From positions 62,001-126,000 of the forward strand of contig NZ_LYWZ01000021.1 in NCBI RefSeq assembly GCF_001661965.1: 64,000 nucleotides of DNA, read 5' to 3'. The first letter of the stretch is position 1; each line of letters begins with the position of its first letter. The notes below the pieces were generated by a model. It worked only from the letters and a program-made list of their open reading frames with translations. It did not search any database and was not told where the DNA came from. A program made the position numbers and the translations under genes. Shown in pieces: positions 18,584 to 25,768 of this stretch. The DNA is from Croceicoccus mobilis. GTDB lineage: Bacteria > Pseudomonadota > Alphaproteobacteria > Sphingomonadales > Sphingomonadaceae.

Positions 18584-18766
18584 CAGAAATGACAATCCGG
18601 GTGTTGGCGACCCCCGGATCAAGTGGCCTGGTTTTACTCCGCCTAATGGCCGACTTTTACTCCGCCGTTGACATACGCCCTCCGCCAATCCCGCAACGCA
18701 GGATTCTCATCTTGTTCGTCGCGCTTTCTCACCCTGATTGTCGCGCGACAGACTGCGCCTTACTCG

Positions 18767-18793
18767 ATTGCATATCGGGCGATGGCATGCAAT
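18767..18793. promoter_or_regulatory. Inverted repeat upstream of the GntR regulator
   Basis: ATTGCAT (18767-18773) and ATGCAAT (18787-18793) form a perfect 7-bp inverted repeat with a 13-base spacer, 33 bases before the gntR start. It resembles half-sites of the TATGCATA motif in this island and could be an autoregulatory site. Confidence 0.4.
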
Positions 18794-18826
18794 TGCGGTA
18801 CCTATGTCCTAAGGAGAATGACCGGG

Positions 18827-19468
18827 ATGACTTCCGCCACTGAAAAGGCTTATCACGAGATCAAGGAGGCGATTCTGGATGGTCGCCTAGCCCCAGGCTC
18901 TCAGATAAAGGAAAAGGAAGTCGTTGCGATGTGCGGCGTATCCCGCACCCCGGTTCGCGATGCACTCCGGCTGCTCACCGCAGAGACCTTTGTCGTGCGG
19001 ACTGAAAGCCAGCGGTCGTTCGTAACCGAATGGTCTGACAATGATCTCGCTGAAATGTATACGATGCGGGCCATGTGGGAAGGGTATGCCGCAGAGCAAG
19101 CCGCTCGCAACATCACCCCTGAAATCATTCAGGCCTTGCGGGAGACTAATCAGGCAATCGAACGCGCGGTCAACTTGCCGAAACCGGATATCGCTGCGTT
19201 TCTCGAAGGCAATGCCACTTTCCATAACCTTGTCATCGAGACAGCCGCTTCTGAACGACTGACGGGTATGTTGAGCAGGCTGATGCTTGCACCGCTGATG
19301 CACCGCACTGCCGCAAAATACACGCAGTCCGGACTGCAACGCAGCGTCGCCGAGCACGAGGACCTGATCGTAGCGTTCGAGAACGGCGATCCAGACTGGG
19401 CAAAGGCGATCATGGTCGCCCATGTCCGCCGCGCCTATCACGTGCAGAATAACAACCGTAAGGGCTAG
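18827..19468 (+). CDS. GntR-family transcriptional regulator (FCD/FadR type)
   Basis: A 213-residue regulator. The N-terminal winged helix (about 1-70) has KEAILDGRLAPGSQIKEKEV and GVSRTPVRDALRLL, the typical GntR recognition helix. The C-terminal all-helical FCD domain includes EMYTMRAMWEGYAAEQAA and NATFHNLVIETAA. FCD domains commonly bind small carboxylic acids, often with a metal held by His/Asp residues. The start at 18827 is preceded by AAGGAG at 18811-18816; ATG 18818 is too close to that site. It is the first cargo gene after the IS21 element, and its stop overlaps the convergent MFS gene within CTAG. It is the best candidate to bind the recurring TATGCATA palindromes. Confidence 0.88.
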   Translation: MTSATEKAYHEIKEAILDGRLAPGSQIKEKEVVAMCGVSRTPVRDALRLLTAETFVVRTESQRSFVTEWSDNDLAEMYTMRAMWEGYAAEQAARNITPEIIQALRETNQAIERAVNLPKPDIAAFLEGNATFHNLVIETAASERLTGMLSRLMLAPLMHRTAAKYTQSGLQRSVAEHEDLIVAFENGDPDWAKAIMVAHVRRAYHVQNNNRKG

Positions 19469-20883
19469 GCTGCGGCAGACGATCCGTCCGCTGCCACACC
19501 GGTCTTGCGCATGACGTTGCTTTTTCTTCGCAACGGCAGCCGGTCGTCTCGAAACAGCACCACAAAGAGAAGCAGGGCCAGCGCGGACAAGGCGGCCGGA
19601 ATACCAAAGATGAAGGTCCAGTTCTTGTTCTTCAGCTCGGCCTCGCGCGCATCCTTGCGCTCTGCCTGCAGCACAGCAATCTGCGTATCCAGCGCATCGC
19701 GGCGGTCGGCGGATGCATTATTCCTTTCGGCCTCAAGCTGGACAATCTGGCGTCCCTTGTCCTGTACCATCTGGGCATATTCGGTCGACTGCGGCGGGGT
19801 AAATCGCGTTTCCACATAACCGGCCAGCTGCGCACCGATGGCCATTCCAAGCCCTAGGGTCAGGATCACCAGCATGCCTTGCGCCTGCGCGCGGATCGCC
19901 TTTGGCGCAAGCTGGTCGGTGTATATCTGGCCGGTGACGACAAAGAAGTCCTGGCACACGCCGTGCAGCATGATGCCGATCAGGATCATCCATGAAATTT
20001 CCATCGGCGCACCAAGCGCAAACAGTACATATCGCAGCAACCATGCCGCCATGCCCGCCGCCAGCATCCATTTCACGCCAAGGCGAATGAAGAAGAATGG
20101 CATGACGACCATGAAAACGATCTCAGAGATCTGGCCATAGGCCATGGTCTGCCCGATCGGCATGTCCGCCATTTCGACCACGCGGCTGACGATCTGTTGA
20201 TAGAAGGCCAGCGGAATGCAGATCAGCCACGAGCAGACCATGAAAATCAGGAAGGAGCGGTTCTTCAGCAATACCCACGCCTGTGCACCGACCATCTGCC
20301 GCCAGTCCATCCTGCCCTCGGCCATCGGCCGCGTGTTGGGCAGAAAGAAGCAATAGACGCCCATCATCAGGCCACTGATCACCGCGAGATAGAACATGTC
20401 GATCGACTTTTCCCATCCCGTCCAGGTCAGAACAAAGCCGGCTACGATCCATCCGATCGTGCCCCATACTCGGATGCCGGGGAAATGCTTTTGCGGATCC
20501 TCGATGTGCCGCATCGTCAAGGTCGCCAGCAGCGCAAAGGTCGGATAGAACGCAAGCATATAGAGAAAGAAGACAAAATTGATCAGGGTCGGTGACGGGG
20601 CGGAATCCTGCATCAGCACGGTCGCCAGCAGCATGGCCGCCGCGCCGAAGAAATTGATCCCTCCCAGCACTTTCTCGGCCGAAACATATCGGTCCGCAAG
20701 AATGCCGACAAAGATCGGCGATATGACCCCGGCGATCGGCCCGACCGAATACGTCCACCCGAAATCCGCTGGCGTAAAACCGATTGTGCCGAGATAATTC
20801 GGCGCCGTGACGTACCACGCCCCCCAGACGAAGGACTGCGCAAACATCATCAAGGAGAGCTGGAAACGCAGGATCAGATTCAC
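19465..20883 (-). CDS. MFS permease, nucleoside:H+ symporter (NupG)-like
   Basis: A 472-residue protein with about 12 membrane helices, beginning LRFQLSLMMFAQSFVWGAW and containing GPIAGVISPIFVGILADRY, similar to the NupG/XapB group. A hydrophilic insertion predicted as coiled coil (residues about 375-425; QLEAERNNASADRRDALD, AVLQAERKDAREAEL) lies before the last helix pair, which is unusual. The start is GTG at 20883, with GAGG eight bases upstream. The gene is divergent from the methyltransferase across a 388-bp region holding two palindromic operators. Nucleosides need not be the substrate here; the cluster suggests another small organic compound. Confidence 0.85.
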   Translation of the reverse strand: MNLILRFQLSLMMFAQSFVWGAWYVTAPNYLGTIGFTPADFGWTYSVGPIAGVISPIFVGILADRYVSAEKVLGGINFFGAAAMLLATVLMQDSAPSPTLINFVFFLYMLAFYPTFALLATLTMRHIEDPQKHFPGIRVWGTIGWIVAGFVLTWTGWEKSIDMFYLAVISGLMMGVYCFFLPNTRPMAEGRMDWRQMVGAQAWVLLKNRSFLIFMVCSWLICIPLAFYQQIVSRVVEMADMPIGQTMAYGQISEIVFMVVMPFFFIRLGVKWMLAAGMAAWLLRYVLFALGAPMEISWMILIGIMLHGVCQDFFVVTGQIYTDQLAPKAIRAQAQGMLVILTLGLGMAIGAQLAGYVETRFTPPQSTEYAQMVQDKGRQIVQLEAERNNASADRRDALDTQIAVLQAERKDAREAELKNKNWTFIFGIPAALSALALLLFVVLFRDDRLPLRRKSNVMRKTGVAADGSSAAA

Positions 20884-20973
20884 TGGGCAGCCCTCATCTC
20901 AAACGCGCCGATAACTGCCATAGTCGAATTCACCCTGCTATTACGCTATTCCGGTCCGGTTGCTCCTGCCAAG

Positions 20974-20987
20974 ATATGTATGCATAT
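20974..20987. promoter_or_regulatory. Palindromic operator copy 1 (ATATGTATGCATAT)
   Basis: Contains the perfect palindrome TATGCATA within ATGTATGCATAT, in the 388-bp region between the divergent NupG-like permease and methyltransferase genes. It is closer to the permease. The same core recurs at 21189, 28037, 34310 and 43319. The rest of the region shows no gene. Confidence 0.55.
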
Positions 20988-21188
20988 TCTCATAATTGCC
21001 AGCAAAAACTATCATCGACAGCCCTTACCGAAATTGACGCGACCCACAGCGCAATACCTGCGCCGGCCAAGCGATCCAAAGAAAGATATACAGGGATGGA
21101 CTTGCGGATGGTAACGCGGGCAGCCTGCCGGAAGCGAAGTTGCCCGACCGAAAGGCCGTCTGCGAACGGCCTTTACAGAAGCACCCCA

Positions 21189-21199
21189 TATGCATACAT
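21189..21199. promoter_or_regulatory. Palindromic operator copy 2 (TATGCATACAT)
   Basis: TATGCATACAT, the reverse complement of ATGTATGCATA, located 73 bases before the methyltransferase start. It pairs with copy 1 in the same divergent promoter region. Confidence 0.55.
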
Positions 21200-21271
21200 T
21201 AAGGCTGTAACGCTCGCTCACGGCATTCGCCCGGCGGGAAATTTGCCCAGACATTGAACCGGATACGTAGC

Positions 21272-22477
21272 ATGGACGCACAATCATTTTACTCCGAGCT
21301 TGTCGACGTCTCTCTGGACGAGCTCAACCGGCAGACCTTCACGGCCGATCTGCGCAGTTTCCTGTTGAACGACATCGCGCCGGGCATGCGCACGATCTAT
21401 GATCAGAAGGTTCGGCAACATACCGATCCCGATCGCAATTACAGCCGCGAATCCGCGCTAGATATTCACGACATGATGTTCAAGGAACGCTATGTCCGGT
21501 TCTATTCTTCTATGGTCCGTTCGACGCAGGAAATGATCTGGGATTCGGTCATCCCCAGTATTGAGAGGAATCTGCCCGACATCATCGAGAAGACAAAGCC
21601 GAAGCCCGATGCGCTGGGTTCGCTGACGCTCGATCCTTCGGTCGAGGTTCCCTTTTATGTGGCAGAGGCAGACATCCACTGCATGCCCGGAAACTACCAC
21701 AGCGAACGCATGCCCGACGATGTGTCGCCCGGCGTGCTGTTCGACCGCGGACTATATATCTACGCGGATGGCGCGGGCGGAAAGGATAGCGACGGCAATG
21801 GCCGGACCCAGGCGGAAATGATCAAGCGCCGCTATCCCGATTTCAAGCCGCTGCGCATCCTCGACCTTGGCTGCACCATCGGCAACAACACATTGCCCTA
21901 TGCCGATGTTTTTCCCGATGCCGAACTGCATGCAATCGATGTGGCGGCGCCGTGCCTGCGCTTTGCCCATGCCCGGGCCGAAGCATTGGGCAAGAAAGTC
22001 CACTTCCACCAGATGAACGCGGAAAACACCAGCTTCGAGGACGGCAGTTTCGATCTTGTCGTCTCGTGCATTCTTTTCCACGAAACATCGACCGAGGCGT
22101 TTCACAATATTGTTCGGGAGTGCCAGCGCCTGCTGCGTCCCGGCGGCCTGATGATGCACATGGAAACATGGTCGCAGGAAGCGATCGACGGCTATGACGC
22201 ATTCTACACCGCTTGGGACGGGTGGTATAACAACGAGCCTTTCATCGACGGCTGGCGCCAGGTCGACAAGCGCAAGGCATGGATCGAATCCGGCTTCCCG
22301 GAAAATGATCACGTCATGATCGCGATGCCCGATTTCTATGGCACCCCCGAAAAGGTTTTTCAGGCTGCGGCCGAAGGCAAGTCCAATATCGTCCCAAGCC
22401 GCTCCGGCCATTGGGGCGAGGATTTCGTCTGGGAAATGTATGGCGCGTGGAAGCCGGAGACTGCTTCCCAGAACTGA
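21272..22477 (+). CDS. Class I SAM-dependent methyltransferase with long N-terminal extension
   Basis: A 401-residue protein. The SAM-binding motif I, ILDLGCTIGNNT, lies at about 196-207, followed by DAELHAIDVA, FHQMNAENTSFEDGSFDLV and LLRPGGLMMHME, a Rossmann-like methyltransferase of the Methyltransf_11/25 type. The first 190 residues are an unfamiliar, mostly helical and charged extension, perhaps a substrate-binding domain. The start at ATG 21272 (MDAQSFYSELVD) is used; an upstream TTG is less likely. The substrate cannot be named. It heads a plus-strand group with a 118-residue protein and a double alpha/beta hydrolase. Confidence 0.85.
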   Translation: MDAQSFYSELVDVSLDELNRQTFTADLRSFLLNDIAPGMRTIYDQKVRQHTDPDRNYSRESALDIHDMMFKERYVRFYSSMVRSTQEMIWDSVIPSIERNLPDIIEKTKPKPDALGSLTLDPSVEVPFYVAEADIHCMPGNYHSERMPDDVSPGVLFDRGLYIYADGAGGKDSDGNGRTQAEMIKRRYPDFKPLRILDLGCTIGNNTLPYADVFPDAELHAIDVAAPCLRFAHARAEALGKKVHFHQMNAENTSFEDGSFDLVVSCILFHETSTEAFHNIVRECQRLLRPGGLMMHMETWSQEAIDGYDAFYTAWDGWYNNEPFIDGWRQVDKRKAWIESGFPENDHVMIAMPDFYGTPEKVFQAAAEGKSNIVPSRSGHWGEDFVWEMYGAWKPETASQN

Positions 22478-22558
22478 CGGCCTGGCGATTTGCCAGACCG
22501 CGCTTGCGGCGACGATATGCGCGCCGAGCTACTCCCCCAAGAATTCAGGAATTCCCAA

Positions 22559-22915
22559 ATGGTCGAGATCAAGTCCTCCAACATGGCAGCCCGGCCGCAT
22601 TTTTTCGAGCATCCGGAATCGGACGAGCTGGTCGCCATCGTTCTTGCACTTGCCACCGAACTGGCCGTCGCCCAGGATCGCGCCGATACGCTGGAAAGAG
22701 TTCTTGAGGGCAAGGGATTGCTTGAGCGCGAGGATCTGGAAGGCTTCCGGCCCGATGAAAAGCTGACGGAGGAGCGCAGGACGAGGCACAAGGAATATCT
22801 GCGCCGGATCTTCCGCGTGCTGCGCATGCAGACGGAGCCCGGATCGGATTTCGTCCCGTTCGACAAGATGACCGAATTTCAGGACATCCAGGCAAGGGCA
22901 AGCAAGGGCGGCTGA
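22559..22915 (+). CDS. Small uncharacterised protein next to the methyltransferase
   Basis: A 118-residue protein from the ATG at 22559, with AGGA eight bases upstream. It is almost entirely charged and helical (DELVAIVLALATELAVAQDR, LEGKGLLEREDLEGF), with no signal peptide, membrane segment or cysteines. I recognise no family. It sits 81 bases after the methyltransferase and 52 bases before the hydrolase on the same strand, so it may be a partner or small subunit of either enzyme. Confidence 0.7.
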   Translation: MVEIKSSNMAARPHFFEHPESDELVAIVLALATELAVAQDRADTLERVLEGKGLLEREDLEGFRPDEKLTEERRTRHKEYLRRIFRVLRMQTEPGSDFVPFDKMTEFQDIQARASKGG

Positions 22916-22967
22916 TCCTGAACGTTCCATTCCCGCGTCTCACCTGAATTCTGGGCAGGATCGATCC

Positions 22968-24674
22968 ATGCAAGCCTCTCCCACGCCGCCCGGCGGCATC
23001 GCTCGGCACTTCGTGCAGATCGACGGACGGAACATCCATTATCTGCGTGCCGGCAAGGGGCCGCCGCTGCTGCTGATCCATCCTTCGCCCTATAACGCCC
23101 ATTTCTGGGCCGGTTCGATCGCACGCTGGGCCGATCGCTATACCTGCATCGCACCGGACACCCCCGGCTTCGGGCTATCCGATCCACTAGCGCCGCAGGA
23201 TATGACCGTCGACGGTCTAACCCATGCGATGGCAAGGCTGGTCGAAACGCTGGGGCTGACACAGTGCCGGCTGATCGGAAGCCATACGGGCGCTGCGATC
23301 GCGCTTGAACTGGCCGTTGCCCATCCGGATATCTTTACCGGCGTCGTCCTTGAAGCGGTCCCGCTCTTCACAGAAGAAGAACAGGAGCACTGGTTCACCG
23401 ATGCCTATTTCTCGCCGCTGAAGGTGAGCGAGCATGGCGAACATCTGACCTGGGCATGGACGCGAGTGCGCGATGCGGATGTCTATTTCCCGTGGCTGCG
23501 CCGCCAGCCGGAGCATTTCTATAACGGCGGTCGCGGGTCGGCAGCAAAGCTCCACAAGGATCTGCTGGATTATTTCGAGTGCGCGCGCCACTTCCGGCCC
23601 GCCTACCGCTCTGCCGTGGCTTATGAGAAGCAGGCCATGCGGTCTCTCGCCCGGCTGGACATCCCCGCCCTGCTCTACGCAAGCAGCGCCGATGTCATGG
23701 CATCGCACATCGACAGGCTCCCTCCCTTGAAGCCGGGTCAGGAGAAGCGGTCGCTCGGCACGGACGAAGCGGAAATCAATGCCGTCGTCGATAGCGCGCT
23801 GGCCTCTTTCAAAGGCGACGTCCCTCCGGGGGAACTGCCGGCGTCGCCTCCCCGCGCAGCGCAGCTCATTCGGCAATTCGTGTCGATCGATGGCGGGCAG
23901 GCTATGGTCAGGCAGACCGGCGGTTCAGGCGATCCGGCAATCCTGCTGCTCCATGACGCTCCCGGCTCTGCCGCAGCGCTAGAGCCTTTGATGCGGGAAA
24001 TGGCCGGGGGTGCGCGGGTCGTGGCGCCGGACCTTCCCGGATCGGGCGAGAGCAGCCCCCTGCCCGAACAGTCTGCCCTGTCCGACTATGCCGCTTGGCT
24101 GGAAAGCCTTTGCGATGCGCTGGGCCTTGAATCCATTTCGATCTACGGCGTAGGTCTGGGATCGTCACTGGCGCTTTCGCTGCAGGCCAGATGCCCGGCC
24201 CGGGTGCGCAAGGTCGCGGTCAACGGCCTGCTCTTGCCCGACGATGCCAAGCGGCTGGAAATGGCGAAAGCATACGCCCCGCGTATAGAGATCAAGGACA
24301 ACGGCTCGCATTGGTACGATGTGTGGTCAATGCTGCGGGATTCGCTGACCGTGTGGCCATGGTATGCACGGACCGCTGCCGATGTTCGCCGGATGGCCGA
24401 ACCGTGTTCAGCCGACGAATTGCACGACTGGACGGTGGAGGTGATGAAGCAGTTCGGGTGTTATCATCACTTCATAAACGCCGCGCTTGCTTACGACCTT
24501 GCCCCCATGCTGGCGACGGCGCAGGGATCGCTGATCCGTTGCACCGATCCTGCGCATCGCTTTTCCGTTTTCGAAGGCGAGGTCGTCCAAATGCTTCCTG
24601 AATGCGATAGGGTGGAGATCAGCAGGCAGCCGGGCAAGGATGGACCGGCCCTGCGCAACGCGCTTCTGCCATGA
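22968..24674 (+). CDS. Tandem-fused alpha/beta-hydrolase-fold protein lacking nucleophile serine
   Basis: A 568-residue protein made of two alpha/beta-hydrolase-like halves (about 1-285 and 300-568). Half 1 has LLLIHPSPYNAHFW, PDTPGFGLSDP and the nucleophile elbow IGSHTGAA, where the central position of GxSxG is His106. Half 2 has ILLLHDAPGSA, PDLPGSGESSP and elbow YGVGLGSS, with Gly396 at that position. Neither half therefore has the usual Ser/Asp/Cys nucleophile. It may act as a non-hydrolytic lyase, a cofactor-free oxygenase-like enzyme or a binding protein; none is proven. Fusion of two such domains is unusual. It ends facing the Gfo/Idh/MocA gene, 45 bases apart. Confidence 0.8.
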   Translation: MQASPTPPGGIARHFVQIDGRNIHYLRAGKGPPLLLIHPSPYNAHFWAGSIARWADRYTCIAPDTPGFGLSDPLAPQDMTVDGLTHAMARLVETLGLTQCRLIGSHTGAAIALELAVAHPDIFTGVVLEAVPLFTEEEQEHWFTDAYFSPLKVSEHGEHLTWAWTRVRDADVYFPWLRRQPEHFYNGGRGSAAKLHKDLLDYFECARHFRPAYRSAVAYEKQAMRSLARLDIPALLYASSADVMASHIDRLPPLKPGQEKRSLGTDEAEINAVVDSALASFKGDVPPGELPASPPRAAQLIRQFVSIDGGQAMVRQTGGSGDPAILLLHDAPGSAAALEPLMREMAGGARVVAPDLPGSGESSPLPEQSALSDYAAWLESLCDALGLESISIYGVGLGSSLALSLQARCPARVRKVAVNGLLLPDDAKRLEMAKAYAPRIEIKDNGSHWYDVWSMLRDSLTVWPWYARTAADVRRMAEPCSADELHDWTVEVMKQFGCYHHFINAALAYDLAPMLATAQGSLIRCTDPAHRFSVFEGEVVQMLPECDRVEISRQPGKDGPALRNALLP

Positions 24675-24719
24675 TCCGTTCGGTTCACGATACACGATCG
24701 CGAACCGGACATCCGCGCC

Positions 24720-25724
24720 TTAGCGATCCCGCAGATCGCCCATCCCCGCAGCCTGGTACACCTGATCGAGGACGGATTGCTGATCCATGATCGCCTGGCC
24801 CTCGGCGGGCATGGATGCGCCCGATCGCAACGCCGCGACCAGCGTATTCATCTGATGGAGATAGGTTGTCGTCCGGTCGATAGCGGGCCGGACAATCCCA
24901 TCGGCAGTTTCCAATTCAAGCGCATAGCCAAGATGCGGAACGCACGGGTTGTCAAACCGGATCAGGCCAGCGCTGCCGGTGATTTCAAGCTTGGATGAAG
25001 TCTCGACATCCATTGCCATCGATGCCGATAGTTGCGCCTCGACACCATTGGCGAAAGTCAGCGTGGCCGACATCGCCTCGTCAACGCCGCGCGCGGTTCG
25101 CGTGCCTTGCGCCCGAACATCCACGGGCCGCTCACCCATCAGGCACAGCGCATAGCTTAGCGGATAGCAACCCAGATCCATGAATGCGCCGCCGCCGGTT
25201 TCCGGCAGGTGCCGGATTTCCAGCCCGCCATTGTCCGGTATCGCCACGTGTAGATGGGCCTCGACCCCCTCGATCCGCCCGATCCGGCCCGTGCGCGCCC
25301 ACTCCAGAGCAAGCAGGAAAGACGGGTGATAGCGATAGTGCATGGCCTCGATGACGCGCCGGCCATTCGCGCGCGCGGCGTCGAGCACTGCCTGTGCCTC
25401 TTTTGCATTCATCGCAAAGGGCTTTTCGCACAGGACATCCTTGCCCGCCTCCAGCGCCGCGATCGACCAGTGGGCATGGTGGCTTATCGGAAGGGGATTA
25501 TAGACCAGCGTCACGTCCGGGTCGGCTATGACGGCGCCATAATCGGGCAAGGCGCGCAAGAAGCCGTGGCATTCGGCAAACTCGCGCGCACGCTCCTGGT
25601 CGCGACCCGCGATCGCGACCAGATCCACATCGCCCCGGACCTTGGCCGGATTCACAATCACTTCCGGAGCGATCCTGGCGGCCCCAAGGCATCCGATACC
25701 AAGGCGCCATTCCACGCGCTTCAT
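24720..25724 (-). CDS. Gfo/Idh/MocA-family NAD(P)-dependent oxidoreductase
   Basis: A 334-residue protein with an N-terminal Rossmann fold (RLGIGCLGAARIAPEVI), the family's EKPFAMN motif (about residues 99-105) holding the conserved lysine, and a C-terminal substrate domain with GGGAFMDLGCYPLSYAL. The family oxidises or reduces sugars, cyclitols and related ring compounds. Substrate unknown. It follows the TonB receptor on the same strand with a 44-base gap, so the two are probably co-transcribed. Confidence 0.88.
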   Translation of the reverse strand: MKRVEWRLGIGCLGAARIAPEVIVNPAKVRGDVDLVAIAGRDQERAREFAECHGFLRALPDYGAVIADPDVTLVYNPLPISHHAHWSIAALEAGKDVLCEKPFAMNAKEAQAVLDAARANGRRVIEAMHYRYHPSFLLALEWARTGRIGRIEGVEAHLHVAIPDNGGLEIRHLPETGGGAFMDLGCYPLSYALCLMGERPVDVRAQGTRTARGVDEAMSATLTFANGVEAQLSASMAMDVETSSKLEITGSAGLIRFDNPCVPHLGYALELETADGIVRPAIDRTTTYLHQMNTLVAALRSGASMPAEGQAIMDQQSVLDQVYQAAGMGDLRDR

Positions 25725-25768
25725 CCCAACTCCTCAAGCAAAGCCATGGCGCCGCCTTGCACCCTTGA

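Larger units (their letters stand above)
16474..18673 (+). mobile_element. Defective IS21-family insertion sequence
   Basis: It contains istA (internally deleted) and intact istB, overlapping by four bases as is usual in IS21. The ends carry the family's multiple terminal repeats: at the left GTGCAAAATTAGACCAC and GCGTAAAAGTAGTCCAC; at the right, on the other strand, GAGTAAAAGTCGGCCAT and GAGTAAAACCAGGCCAC. The outer limits are inferred from these repeats and the TG...CA termini. I see no clear target-site duplication, so flanking rearrangement is possible. Confidence 0.7.
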
